A program made the position numbers and the translations under genes. A stretch of 64,000 nucleotides of DNA, taken from UBA3792 sp045114775. Lineage in GTDB: Bacteria; Bacillota; Clostridia; Christensenellales; CAG-138. Below, piece by piece: positions 25,885 through 34,978 of this stretch; position 1 is the stretch's first letter, and every line of letters starts with the position of its first letter. The notes beneath the pieces were generated by a model that saw only the letters and a list, made by a program, of their open reading frames with translations, did not search any database and was not told where the DNA came from. Location of the stretch: the NCBI GenBank assembly GCA_045114775.1, contig JBGULC010000008.1, positions 260,314 to 324,313 of the forward strand, read 5' to 3'.

Positions 25885-27774
25885 ATGAAGAAAAATCTGT
25901 CAGTATTTATCATTCTGCTTGTTCTGACGAGCCTTTTCGCATGCCGCGAAGAAGCTGCGCCGGCGTCGTCGTCTGTTTCGCCTTCTTCGCCCACGGCCGT
26001 ACCGTTCGCGGAGCACGAGGTCGTGCCCGTGACCGAAGCGACGCCGGGCGTAGATCCCGTTATCGCCGTTCCGAGCCCCGTTCCGGACGAGGATCCCGTG
26101 ATCGCTGCGCCTCCGACCGAAGCGCCGGTCTCGCTTCCTCCCCTTCCGACGGACACGCCCTCTCCGACGCCTACGCCGGAGCCGACGCCCGCGCCTACGC
26201 CTACACCGATCCCGTACGACGCAGAAATGGAAGCGCGGATGCTGAAAGCATTCGAAACCGATACGGAAACAATCCGGACCGTCTCCACAAAGGGAGGCTT
26301 GCCTGCCGTTTTGGACAGTCTCGGTGACGAACCTCAGCGCATTACGCCGTTTGTCAAGCTTGAGGGCGTCTGGCGGCATGAATGGATCGTTCTGGATACC
26401 GTCGAAAACGACTCGCGGACGTATCTGCGCGTCCGACCGATCGGCGGCACAGGCGACGGTTACATTGACGTGCGCAATACGCTTGAGACACAGCTTGTCG
26501 CCCCCGAAAGCATCTACGCCGTGATGGTGCGCCCGAACGGTCTTGTGTACAGCGCGCGCACGGTCGCCGCGCCGGTCGTTGCGCACGTGGATTACGGTGT
26601 GCTCCGCGTGATCGGCGTCGATCCCGAAAAAGGCTTTGCCGCAGTCATCACGGGCGACGGAAAAACCGGCTATGTTGAGCCCGGTCAGATTCGTTATGTC
26701 AGCGCGGAAGAATTTGCCGTATACCTGCGTCAATCTTCTGAGACGCCTGAAAGCAATTTCTCGCTCGAAGCGCTTGTTTCGGATGCGCAGGCGTATGTCG
26801 GCGAGCCATATACGGATTCCGCATCGTTTCTCTACGATATTCTGAACGCAGAAGGTCTTCACTTCAACGAGGTCTATTATCGGTTTTATCAAAAGCCGCT
26901 CGATGATGAAACGCTTTATCCGAAGCATCTTTATGTGACCGCCGTCTATAACACGCTGTTGTTCAAACTGTTCAACACTGCGGGAGATCTCGTAACCTGC
27001 AACGGCGAGGAAACCGAATGGGCGTACGTCGGATCGTTTGATGAGATCGAAGAAGGCGACCTTCTCTTCTTTTCAGACGTCTCCGGCAAAGGAAATGCGG
27101 TCGTCCCGGACGTCGAGGTCGTGATTCACGGTAAGTATTCCGGCGACGTCACCGATTGCGGACTCTATCTCGGCGAAGGCCGCATGCTGACCGTAAGAAG
27201 CGGCAGAGTTGCGGACGTCGAGATCGATCAGATCACACAAAGCACTTTTGATTGTGCGCGCCGCATCTACCCCTCCGTCACCGACGAACGCGCACACTTC
27301 ATCGAGTGCATGATCTCGGAAATCTACGACCGGCTCGGTACGCCGTATCATTCGATCAAACGCACCGGCGATGCATCCTATGATTGTTCCGGCCTGATCT
27401 GTTGGATCTTCCGCGGCTATGACTATTACCGCGCCGTCCCGAAGGAGCCGACCCTCGATCTCACCGCTCAGGCTTGGAGCCAGATAAAGGAGCTTCTGAA
27501 CGCTACAAGCCGCATGACCTTTGTCGATACCGGAATCCCGAACGGCGACCGCGAAGCGCTGAAAAACCTGCAGCGCGGCGATTTTGTTCTGTTGCTGAAC
27601 GAAAAGCGAAACCGTGTCGGACATGTCATGGTTTACCTCGGCGACAATACGGTCATTCACTCCACGACCATCGAAGGCCGCTACCGCGGTACGCTCGTCG
27701 CACGATTCCGTACGCATCTCCAGTATCTGTATTATTGCTCGCGCCGCATTGACGAGATACGGCCTCTGAACTGA
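25885..27774 (+). CDS. NlpC/P60-domain lipoprotein (putative cell-wall peptidase)
   Basis: 629 residues. Lipobox signal MKKNLSVFIILLVLTSLFAC, then a Ser/Pro/Val/Thr-rich spacer with a PTPTPEPTPAPTPTPIP run reaching about residue 112. A central region has SH3-like character (YVEPGQIRYV). The C-terminal NlpC/P60 domain has catalytic Cys501 in SYDCSGLICW, His580 in RVGHVMVYLG and His592 in VIHST. It likely cleaves peptidoglycan stem peptides on the outer face. A second NlpC-like stretch (about residues 300-470, ending with LYLGEGRMLTVRSG) lacks the DCSG cysteine and may be a degenerate copy. No clear ribosome site precedes the ATG. Confidence 0.85.
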   Translation: MKKNLSVFIILLVLTSLFACREEAAPASSSVSPSSPTAVPFAEHEVVPVTEATPGVDPVIAVPSPVPDEDPVIAAPPTEAPVSLPPLPTDTPSPTPTPEPTPAPTPTPIPYDAEMEARMLKAFETDTETIRTVSTKGGLPAVLDSLGDEPQRITPFVKLEGVWRHEWIVLDTVENDSRTYLRVRPIGGTGDGYIDVRNTLETQLVAPESIYAVMVRPNGLVYSARTVAAPVVAHVDYGVLRVIGVDPEKGFAAVITGDGKTGYVEPGQIRYVSAEEFAVYLRQSSETPESNFSLEALVSDAQAYVGEPYTDSASFLYDILNAEGLHFNEVYYRFYQKPLDDETLYPKHLYVTAVYNTLLFKLFNTAGDLVTCNGEETEWAYVGSFDEIEEGDLLFFSDVSGKGNAVVPDVEVVIHGKYSGDVTDCGLYLGEGRMLTVRSGRVADVEIDQITQSTFDCARRIYPSVTDERAHFIECMISEIYDRLGTPYHSIKRTGDASYDCSGLICWIFRGYDYYRAVPKEPTLDLTAQAWSQIKELLNATSRMTFVDTGIPNGDREALKNLQRGDFVLLLNEKRNRVGHVMVYLGDNTVIHSTTIEGRYRGTLVARFRTHLQYLYYCSRRIDEIRPLN

Positions 27775-27793
27775 ACTCTTCAGAAAATACGAT

Positions 27794-27824
27794 GATCCTC
27801 CGGTGTGTCCGGAGGATCGTTTTT
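27794..27824. terminator. Convergent intrinsic terminator
   Basis: GATCCTCCGG (27794-27803), loop TGTGT, CCGGAGGATC (27809-27818), then T5 on the plus strand and an A-rich flank on the other side. It can serve both the NlpC/P60 gene and the convergent apbE operon. Confidence 0.85.
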
Positions 27825-27832
27825 GAATGTCT

Positions 27833-28786
27833 TTATTCCGCAGGATAATCCGATCGCGTGCCGTCCGCATAGAGAAAGATCGCGCGGACGCCGTACCGTC
27901 TGAGAAGCGGAACGCTTCTCTGCTCGCCGAGCACAAAGCATGCGGTGGAAAGCGCGTCGCAAAGATCGGACCGCACGCCGACGATCGTGACGGACGCAAG
28001 TCCGTTCTGCACCGGCCAACCGGTCTCGGGATCAAGGATATGATGGTAACGCACTCCGTCCAGGTCGAACCCTCGCTCGTAGACGCCGCTCGTAACGACA
28101 GCCGCGTCGGAAAGCTCCAGCACGACCGCACTGTCTTCCGGTGTTCCGTTCGGATCGCGGACGCCGACGGTCCACGGATTTCCGTCCGGCTTCGAGCCGA
28201 TGACGATCACATTCCCGCCCATGTTGATGCAGGCGGACGTCACGCCCTGCGAACGCATATATTCCGCAACACGATCCGCGATATAGCCTTTTGCAATGCC
28301 GCCGAGGTCGATCTCTGCGCCGTTTCTGAGCGTTACGGTATTGCCGTCGATCTCAATATTCCGATAGTCGACCTTCGCCGCTGCGGCGGAAAGCGCATCC
28401 CCGTCCGGCAGTACGGGATCGTCGGCAAGAAAATTCCACAGTGCCGACGCCGGCGCGATGCTCGCGTCGAATGCGCCGTCGCTTACCGCGCCGATCTCGA
28501 CGGCAAGGCCGAGAAGCGCCGCGGTTTCCGGCTGTACCTCGACCGGCGCGCCTTCGGCATGATTGAGCCGATATACGTCGCTTTTCTCGACCGTTTTGCT
28601 GAAAACGCGATCATAATCCGTACAGATCTTCAGCGTCGCGTCGACCGTTTCCTGCGACGCGTACGCCGTGACCGTGATCACCGTGTCGCAGGCAAAACCC
28701 GCCGCGGAATGCGGAACAGCTTCCGTCCTGCAGCCGATCGGCGGTAAAAGCAGAAGCACGAGCAGGCAAGCAAGAATGCGTTTCAT
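27833..28786 (-). CDS. apbE: FAD:protein FMN transferase (ApbE), lipoprotein
   Basis: 317 residues from ATG 28786 (AGGAG upstream). Lipoprotein signal MKRILACLLVLLLLPPIGC. ApbE motifs: FDASIAPASALW, DLGGIAKGYIADR, CINMGGNVIVIGSKPDG and the C-terminal HHILDPETGWPVQNGL with the metal-binding Asp/Thr region. It attaches FMN covalently to Thr residues of exported or membrane electron-transfer proteins. It overlaps the Gx-type gene by four bases at the end of a four-gene unit. Confidence 0.95.
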   Translation of the reverse strand: MKRILACLLVLLLLPPIGCRTEAVPHSAAGFACDTVITVTAYASQETVDATLKICTDYDRVFSKTVEKSDVYRLNHAEGAPVEVQPETAALLGLAVEIGAVSDGAFDASIAPASALWNFLADDPVLPDGDALSAAAAKVDYRNIEIDGNTVTLRNGAEIDLGGIAKGYIADRVAEYMRSQGVTSACINMGGNVIVIGSKPDGNPWTVGVRDPNGTPEDSAVVLELSDAAVVTSGVYERGFDLDGVRYHHILDPETGWPVQNGLASVTIVGVRSDLCDALSTACFVLGEQRSVPLLRRYGVRAIFLYADGTRSDYPAE

Positions 28787-29289
28787 GCGCCCTTTCTCCT
28801 TTCGTACCGTTCGATTCCGTAAAACGCGCCGCGCGCCGCAACGCCGAGCAGCAGCCCGGTCGCGGTCCCGCTGATCAAGAGCCACGGCGCATAGACGAGG
28901 ATCGGTCGAAGCGAAATCAGAGCGATCCCGACCGCGCATTGACCGAGGATGTGCAGGATCCCGCCGATTGTGCTCACCGGGATCGGCGAAACGCCCCTGA
29001 TCCGGTGCAGCAGCAGCATTCCGACGACCGACAGCACGCCGCCCGCAAGCGCATACAGCGCGCCGACGGCATTGCCGAAAAGCAGCGACGAAAGCCCGAC
29101 CTTCAGGAGCATCAGAATGCCCGTTTCATGCGGGCGCATATAAAAGACCGCATAGAGAAGGACGAGATTGGACAGTCCGAGCTTGATCCCGGGAACCGAA
29201 GGCACGAGCGGGATCAGCGAATCGATATAGCCGAGGATCAGCGCGGCGGCGGTGAGGATCGCCATTTTGGTCAGCGTACGAACGTTCAT
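28783..29289 (-). CDS. Gx transporter/HepS-like membrane protein
   Basis: 168 residues from ATG 29289 (MNVRTLTKMAILTAAALILG). Five or six hydrophobic helices, with the family-typical PLVPSVPGIKLGLSNLVLL and LSSLLFGNAVGALYALAGG. The family is annotated variously as heptaprenyl diphosphate synthase component I or Gx transporter, and is fold-related to ECF S components. It usually sits with NusG-II and ApbE genes, as here (four-base overlaps on both sides). Role in flavin or quinone handling is inferred. Confidence 0.82.
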   Translation of the reverse strand: MNVRTLTKMAILTAAALILGYIDSLIPLVPSVPGIKLGLSNLVLLYAVFYMRPHETGILMLLKVGLSSLLFGNAVGALYALAGGVLSVVGMLLLHRIRGVSPIPVSTIGGILHILGQCAVGIALISLRPILVYAPWLLISGTATGLLLGVAARGAFYGIERYERRKGA

Positions 29290-29705
29290 TGCCCGTCCCC
29301 CGCATATTCGACATATACCCGATGCGGCGCGCAGACGATCCACGTACCGAGCGGACGCGTTTTTACCGTATCTGCGTTCAGCCGTCCCTGTTTTTCACAT
29401 TCGTGATGCGGACAGTTCGCATGCTCCATCCACGCTTCGCCGTTTTCGATGCGAATGACGTTTTCGTCGCCCTCGCCCGTTGCCGTATCGGCGATCGCGC
29501 CGTTGCGGATCACAACCATACGCGTTTCATCTGCGGGAACGGTCAGGGCCTGTCCGTTTCCGTAACGGATCACAAAGGCGGCGGAAACGGCCGGTTTCGG
29601 ACGCAGCAGCAGAAGCAGAACAACCGCAAGCGCGGCAAAAGCGATCGCCGCGCCAGTCAGGATCCAATTCAGTTTTTTCCGGTCAACGACCGTATTCCGT
29701 TCCAT
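29286..29705 (-). CDS. NusG domain II-containing membrane-anchored protein
   Basis: 139 residues: one N-terminal membrane segment (ILTGAAIAFAALAVVLLLLL), then an exported NusG-II domain with ENGEAWMEHANCPHHECEKQG and GTWIVCAPHRVYVEY, including the three conserved cysteines. The family is found beside ApbE and Gx-type genes or Rnf components. It overlaps the peptidase gene upstream by 23 bases and the Gx gene by four. Confidence 0.87.
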   Translation of the reverse strand: MERNTVVDRKKLNWILTGAAIAFAALAVVLLLLLRPKPAVSAAFVIRYGNGQALTVPADETRMVVIRNGAIADTATGEGDENVIRIENGEAWMEHANCPHHECEKQGRLNADTVKTRPLGTWIVCAPHRVYVEYAGDGQ

Positions 29706-31401
29706 CGGGTCCTCCGTCCCTTTTATCCGTCAGAATGTGCTTGAACCTCCGCGCCGTATCCCGCAGCATATTCTCATGAAACGGGTCGCCGAGCCCTGCG
29801 TCGCGCAGCGTCTCGAAAAGCGTCGCGCCGTCCGGTCGTGCAGCGACCCTGCGATATGCATCGGCCGCGCCCTCAGGATCCTCCGTGCCGATGCAAAAAA
29901 GCGCCAGCGCCGCGGTCGTGCCGACCGCATAGCTGATATAGTAGAACGGCTGCTGAAACGTATGCGGGATCTGCGTCCACGTACGCGCCTCGACACCGAA
30001 CGCATCGAGCCCGTATGACGCGCTGAGGCGCCCGTATTCGGCGTTCAGCCGCTCGAGGGTCAGATCCTCGCAGCCGTATGCAAAGCGCTGAAATTCATCC
30101 TCCATGCAGCCGTCGACAAGCGCATAAAGCGCATAGAAAAGTTCCGCGTCCCGCGCTGCATCGGATAAATCTCCGTATATGGTATCATATCGCAAAACGG
30201 TCAGCAGTTCAAGTCCCAGCGCGTCGATTTCGGCAAGATCGAGCGTGTTTCCGCGCCGTGTCACATCTCCGTTCCGGTAAAACGAAGCGAAGTGTCCGAA
30301 TTCATGGATGATCGCGGGCAGCGCGTCGAACCCGTTCGTCCACGCGCCGAACAGAAACGGCGTGCCGTAAGAATCGAAATACGTTGTAAAGCTCCCGGGC
30401 ATTCGTACCGTGTCGCTTCCGAGGTCGTACATCCCATGCGAAGTCATATAGTCCCACGGTTCGTTCATTTCCGGCAGGATCGACACGATCGCCGCGCGGA
30501 TCCGTTCCATCGTCGGCTCCTGTTCAAATACGCTACCGTAAAGCTGCGCCGCCGCCCTGAAAAACGCGTGCTGCATGTCCGAAAGCAGCGGCGCAAACTC
30601 CGTCTTTACGATCCGGATCAGCTCCTCCGCCTCACGCGGCGTGTAATCCCGATCAAAGCATGCGTAGCGATAATCGGCATAGGACGGGAAGCCCAGCTCC
30701 CGCGCGATCGCGTTGCGTACCGGAACGAGCTCCAGAAAGATCTCCCCCGCCCTTTCATTGAACAGCTGCAGATAGGCTTCGTACAGCGCCGCAAACGCCT
30801 CCTCCGGGAGCGTCGGATCGTTCAGAATCGCATCTCCCGTCCAGCGCGTTCCGTTCCGCTCGACCGTCAGCGTTTCGGAAAGCGCCTCATATCTCCCGAT
30901 CAGCTCGCGTTCATTTGCAAACAGCGGTTCCAGCGCCGGATCCGCCAACGCATCCGCCCGCCGCAGCGCTTCCACCGTTTCCGCATCGTACTGATCCGAG
31001 ATCGCCGGATCCTGCGAGAGCAGCAGCGCCGCGTCGACGAGCAGCGCGCCGAGCGTGTCGAGCCGTACCGAAAGCGCGTCGTACCGCCGTTTGTTCTCCT
31101 CGTTTGTCACATCGAGGCAATATCGCACATACGCAAGCGCAGCGTCGGAGTTCAGCTTTTGATACGCCTCCGTCCGCGCATCCAGCGCGGCCTGCGCCCG
31201 TTCTCCGTTCAATTCGCCGCGCTCGATCCGAAAGAGCAGTTCTCTCGTCCGCGCGATCTCGAGCCCGGCGTCTTCCCCCGATCCATTCAGCTCCGAAAAC
31301 GTGAGGTCTGTGTGACGCACGGGTTCGACCGGAGCCGTTTTGCCGCATGCGCAGCCAATGAACAGAAAGATCGTCAAGATCAGGGAGAAGAACCGTTTCA
31401 T
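29683..31401 (-). CDS. M3-family oligoendopeptidase, lipoprotein
   Basis: 572 residues from ATG 31401. Lipoprotein signal MKRFFSLILTIFLFIGC, so it is exported and anchored, unlike cytosolic PepF. Zinc site HEFGH in LPAIIHEFGHFASFYRNGD, followed by the downstream Glu region LDLAEIDALGLELL. Family features include ELGFPSYADYRYACFDRDYTP and SYAVGTTAALALF. It probably trims peptides at the cell surface. It is the first gene of the overlapping M3-NusGII-Gx-ApbE unit, which may only reflect genome compaction. Confidence 0.9.
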   Translation of the reverse strand: MKRFFSLILTIFLFIGCACGKTAPVEPVRHTDLTFSELNGSGEDAGLEIARTRELLFRIERGELNGERAQAALDARTEAYQKLNSDAALAYVRYCLDVTNEENKRRYDALSVRLDTLGALLVDAALLLSQDPAISDQYDAETVEALRRADALADPALEPLFANERELIGRYEALSETLTVERNGTRWTGDAILNDPTLPEEAFAALYEAYLQLFNERAGEIFLELVPVRNAIARELGFPSYADYRYACFDRDYTPREAEELIRIVKTEFAPLLSDMQHAFFRAAAQLYGSVFEQEPTMERIRAAIVSILPEMNEPWDYMTSHGMYDLGSDTVRMPGSFTTYFDSYGTPFLFGAWTNGFDALPAIIHEFGHFASFYRNGDVTRRGNTLDLAEIDALGLELLTVLRYDTIYGDLSDAARDAELFYALYALVDGCMEDEFQRFAYGCEDLTLERLNAEYGRLSASYGLDAFGVEARTWTQIPHTFQQPFYYISYAVGTTAALALFCIGTEDPEGAADAYRRVAARPDGATLFETLRDAGLGDPFHENMLRDTARRFKHILTDKRDGGPDGTEYGR

Positions 31402-31502
31402 GCGTCGCCTTTCCGGATTGTCCGGACATTCTTTCTTCCGGGCGCATCCGGGAAAGCATATGCGGAAATCCGTCGATTTTTGCCCGAAAGCGAAAGAAGC
31501 GG

Positions 31503-31531
31503 TTGTCATATCGCGAGAAATATGGTATAAA
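31503..31531 (+). promoter_or_regulatory. Promoter for ddl-murF
   Basis: TTGTCA (31503-31508), 17-base spacer, TATAAA (31526-31531), 21 bases before the ddl start, in the divergent gap with the M3 peptidase gene. Confidence 0.7.
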
Positions 31532-31552
31532 GTAAAATAGTGAGGTATGGAT

Positions 31553-32581
31553 ATGAAAATTGTCGTATTGGCAGGCGGTCTTTCCCCCGAACGCGACGTG
31601 TCGTTCTCGAGCGGGACCATGGCCGCAAACGCATTGCTTTCCCTGGGGCATCAGGCGATCCTGATCGACCTCTTTTTCGGCTTACCCGATTGGGACGGCA
31701 AGACCGATCTCTTTCAGAGCGCAAAACCTCTTCCGCCGTTCCGAGTCTCGGAATCGGAGCCGGATCTCGACGCGCTGCGTCTATCCCGCCCGGAGGGGTT
31801 CAACGAATACATCGGGCTGAACGTTCCCGAGCTTTGCGAGCAGGCGGATATCGTCTATATGGCGCTGCACGGCGACTGCGGCGAAAACGGCGAGCTGCAG
31901 GCGTTTTTCGACGCGCGCGGCATTCGCTACACGGGCTCCGGCGCCGCGGGCTGCCGCAATGCAATGGACAAATGGATCAGCAAGCAGATGTTCGAGGCGG
32001 CAGGCATAATCACTCCGCGCGGCACGCTTTTACGCTCGGGCGATCCGTTCGATCCCGATACGCTCCCCATCCCCTGCGTCGTCAAGCCCTGCAACGGCGG
32101 CTCGTCGATCGGCGTTTCGGTCGTCACCGACCGCCGCGATCTCTATGACGCGCTGAAGCTCGCGTTCTCGATGGAGCACACGATCCTCGTTGAGGAGTAC
32201 ATCAAGGGCCGCGAGCTGTCCTGCGGAATCCTGGGCAGCGAAGCGCTCCCGCCGATCGAGATTATCCCGCTCCACGGCTTTTACGATTACAAAAACAAAT
32301 ATCAGGCAGGCGCCTCGCGCGAGGTCACGCCCGCCGAGATCGGACAGGAAGCGACCGAAAAGATCCAAAGGATCGCCAAGCAGGTCTTTACGCTTTTAGG
32401 GCTTTCGGTCTACGGCCGCATCGACTTCCTTCTCACGGAAAACGGCGACGCCTACTGTCTCGAAGCGAACACGCTCCCCGGCATGACCCCGACCTCCCTG
32501 CTCCCGCAGGAGGCGGCCGTCAAGGGCTACTCCTACGAACGGCTCTGCGACACGATCATTTCGCTGTCGCTCCAAAAGTGA
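31553..32581 (+). CDS. ddl: D-alanine-D-alanine ligase
   Basis: 342-residue ATP-grasp enzyme making D-Ala-D-Ala for peptidoglycan. ATG 31553 is preferred over 31547 because GTGAGG lies at the right distance from it. Motifs: VVLAGGLSPERDVS, the HGDCGENGELQ loop, PCVVKPCNGGSSIGVSVV, the Mg-binding YCLEANTLPGMTPTSLLPQ, and a C-terminal GYSYERL. It is followed two bases later by murF. Confidence 0.97.
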   Translation: MKIVVLAGGLSPERDVSFSSGTMAANALLSLGHQAILIDLFFGLPDWDGKTDLFQSAKPLPPFRVSESEPDLDALRLSRPEGFNEYIGLNVPELCEQADIVYMALHGDCGENGELQAFFDARGIRYTGSGAAGCRNAMDKWISKQMFEAAGIITPRGTLLRSGDPFDPDTLPIPCVVKPCNGGSSIGVSVVTDRRDLYDALKLAFSMEHTILVEEYIKGRELSCGILGSEALPPIEIIPLHGFYDYKNKYQAGASREVTPAEIGQEATEKIQRIAKQVFTLLGLSVYGRIDFLLTENGDAYCLEANTLPGMTPTSLLPQEAAVKGYSYERLCDTIISLSLQK

Positions 32582-32582
32582 T

Positions 32583-33908
32583 ATGGCTGCAAGATTCACG
32601 ATCAAAGAATTGCTGGAAGCCACCGGCGGCACGCTCTTTGCGCCCGCCGATTTCGGCGATCCCGTCGTCGACGGACTGACCATCGACACCCGAACGCTCA
32701 CGCCCGGCATGGGCTACGTCGCGATCCGCGGCGGCACGTTCGACGGGCACCGTTTTATCCCGAACGCCATGGAAAAGGGCGCGGTCCTCAGTATTTCCGA
32801 CACCGACGTACCGTACCCGCATATCCGCGTCGAAAACACGGTGCTCGCCTATCAGAACATCGCGAAAATGCACCGCGAGCGGTTTGATCTGCCGGTCGTA
32901 TGCATCACCGGCAGCGTCGGCAAAACGACGACGAAGGAGATGGTCAAGGCTGTCCTCGAAACGACGCTCCGCACCCACGCGACCGTCGGCAACCTCAACA
33001 ACCAGACCGGCGTTCCGACGACGGTGCTTCAGATCAACGAAACGCATGAAGTCTCCGTCATGGAGCTCGGCACAAACCATTTCGGCGAGATCGACGCGAT
33101 CGCACGCGTTGCCGAGCCCACGATCTGCCTGTTCACGAACATCGGCGAAGCGCACATCGAGTTTTTCGGCTCTCGCGAGGGCATTTTCCGCGGCAAGACC
33201 GAAATGCTCAAACACATGCGTCCCGGCGGCACGATCGTTGCAAACGGCGACGACGAATATCTTCGCACGATCCCGAACGCAATCACCTACGGGCTTTCCG
33301 AAGGCGTGACCGTCCGCGCAGTCGATCTCTGCGAAAACGGCCTTGCCGGCGTTTCCTTTACCGCCGAGCTGTTCGGAAAACGGCTCCCCGTCCGTCTTTC
33401 CGTTGCAGGAAAGCATATGGTCCAAAACGCGCTTGCCGCGCTGACCGTCGCACATCTTCTCAACGTGCCGGACGAAGCGGCGCTCGCAGCGCTTGCGGTT
33501 TTCCAGCCCGGCGCCGGACGCTCGGGCGTCATCCGTACGAACCGATTCACGATCATCGACGGCTCCTATAACTGCAATCCGACTTCGATGGAGGCCGCGC
33601 TCGACGTGCTGAACGCAGCATCCGGGCGCAAGGTCTGCATCTTCGGCGATATGCTCGAGCTCGGGCTCGACGCGCCCGCTTTCCACGCGCGCATCGGCGC
33701 GTACGCAAAGAAGCTCGGCATCGACCGGATGCTGACCGTCGGCCCGCTTGCAAGGAATGCCGCGTTCGATTCGGCAGACGCATTTGAGACCGTCGACGCG
33801 CTGATCAAAGCGCTTCCCGCTCTTTTGTGCGACGGCGACACGATCCTTGTCAAAGCCTCGTTCGGCATGCACCTTTCCGCCGTCGTCGAAGCGATCAAAG
33901 CACTTTAA
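32583..33908 (+). CDS. murF: UDP-MurNAc-tripeptide-D-alanyl-D-alanine ligase
   Basis: 441-residue Mur ligase adding the D-Ala-D-Ala product of Ddl to the tripeptide precursor. P-loop GSVGKTTTKEM; central-domain signatures TVGNLNNQTGVPTTVL and MELGTNHFGEI; C-terminal domain DGSYNCNPTSMEAAL and GDMLELG. The ddl-murF pairing links making and using the dipeptide. murC lies elsewhere in the window (56408-57772). Confidence 0.97.
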   Translation: MAARFTIKELLEATGGTLFAPADFGDPVVDGLTIDTRTLTPGMGYVAIRGGTFDGHRFIPNAMEKGAVLSISDTDVPYPHIRVENTVLAYQNIAKMHRERFDLPVVCITGSVGKTTTKEMVKAVLETTLRTHATVGNLNNQTGVPTTVLQINETHEVSVMELGTNHFGEIDAIARVAEPTICLFTNIGEAHIEFFGSREGIFRGKTEMLKHMRPGGTIVANGDDEYLRTIPNAITYGLSEGVTVRAVDLCENGLAGVSFTAELFGKRLPVRLSVAGKHMVQNALAALTVAHLLNVPDEAALAALAVFQPGAGRSGVIRTNRFTIIDGSYNCNPTSMEAALDVLNAASGRKVCIFGDMLELGLDAPAFHARIGAYAKKLGIDRMLTVGPLARNAAFDSADAFETVDALIKALPALLCDGDTILVKASFGMHLSAVVEAIKAL

Positions 33909-33919
33909 GAGGCAAAGCG

Positions 33920-34933
33920 ATGGATCCCGAATTCGTACGCATATACTCCCTGTTTTTCACATCTGCTCCGATCTCCGCAGAAACGATCGATTCAAGCCAC
34001 GGAGACGATGATTTTCGCACGACCTTTCTTGTCGAAACGGAAGCCGGCACCAAAGTCGTGCTGAAGCTCGCCGACAATGATTTCACCTTTCCCGAGAAAA
34101 TCGCCGTTTGGCAGCGCACGATCGAGGAGTACCGGAAACTCGGCTACGATTGCCCGCGGATCCTTGCGGACAGGACGGGCAGCTTCCCCGTCGTTTCGTA
34201 CCGCGAACGCCGCTGTACCGCGTATGCCGAGGAATTTTCAACGTACCGCACCGCAGAGGACAGGGACAGTGAAGAAACGGATCACGCGCTGTATGAAACG
34301 TACAAGCGGGACGTCTGGCACATGACGGCGCAAATTGCCGCAAAGCATTTCGATTACACATCATACCCCTCTGCATACTGTCTGTTCGATACGTTCTGCC
34401 CGAGCGATAAAACGGACGAGGTCCTCGATAACGCGCTGGCATGGAAAGAATACGCAAGCACGCTGCCCGATCCCTTTCGGGAACAGGTCGAACGGATCTA
34501 TAGCATATGGTCGGAAAACCGCGCCGCACTGGAGCCCATTTACCGTACCCTGCCGAGCTCCGTATTCCAGGCCGATCTCAATCCCACCAACATTTTGCTC
34601 GACGATTCGGGCCGGTTTGTCGGCGTTTGCGATTTCAATCTTTGCGGCAGAGAGGTCTTTCTGAACTACCTCATGCGCGAAAACTACGGTGATTTCGGCA
34701 AAGAGCTTGCCATGATCCGCGACGTGCTGAAAATCGTCAGCGCGGATTACCGGTTTTCGGATGCAGAGAAGGATGCCGCGCCGATGCTGTACCGCTGTCT
34801 GAAGCCGCTGTCGTTTATCAGTCTCGATACACTGAAGGAATGCGGAACCGATCCGCTGGCGATCCGGACCGTCCTGGACGAAACGGAATATTATCTGACC
34901 GCCGATATTGATTTCAGATCCTGCATGGAATAA
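33920..34933 (+). CDS. APH-like phosphotransferase, unknown substrate
   Basis: 337 residues from ATG 33920, 11 bases after murF. Kinase-fold features: a Lys in the N-lobe (TKVVLKLADND), a catalytic loop VFQADLNPTNILLDD and a metal-binding GVCDFNLCG. The usual His of the HxDxxxxN loop is Gln (QADLNPTN), while Asp and Asn are kept. It belongs to the aminoglycoside/choline kinase-like superfamily. Resistance should not be inferred, since most such chromosomal members act on metabolites. It shares the ddl-murF transcript by position. Confidence 0.72.
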   Translation: MDPEFVRIYSLFFTSAPISAETIDSSHGDDDFRTTFLVETEAGTKVVLKLADNDFTFPEKIAVWQRTIEEYRKLGYDCPRILADRTGSFPVVSYRERRCTAYAEEFSTYRTAEDRDSEETDHALYETYKRDVWHMTAQIAAKHFDYTSYPSAYCLFDTFCPSDKTDEVLDNALAWKEYASTLPDPFREQVERIYSIWSENRAALEPIYRTLPSSVFQADLNPTNILLDDSGRFVGVCDFNLCGREVFLNYLMRENYGDFGKELAMIRDVLKIVSADYRFSDAEKDAAPMLYRCLKPLSFISLDTLKECGTDPLAIRTVLDETEYYLTADIDFRSCME

Positions 34934-34938
34934 CGCAA

Positions 34939-34969
34939 AAGGAGCCGCGCTGTACGGCTCCTTCTTGTA
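34939..34969. terminator. Convergent terminator between the APH-like gene and metK
   Basis: AAGGAGCCG (34939-34947), 7-base loop, CGGCTCCTT (34955-34963), then CTTGTAT. The A-run before the stem gives T's on the minus strand for metK. Confidence 0.8.
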
Positions 34970-34978
34970 TTGCTCTGC

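Noticed and set aside
30292..31530. 412-codon plus-strand frame antisense to the M3 peptidase
   Set aside because: The peptidase frame has a lipoprotein signal, HExxH and family motifs; the opposite frame has none.
33920..34933. Aminoglycoside resistance gene
   Set aside because: Only superfamily-level kinase motifs, altered catalytic loop and a cell-wall operon context; no specific match to a resistance enzyme.
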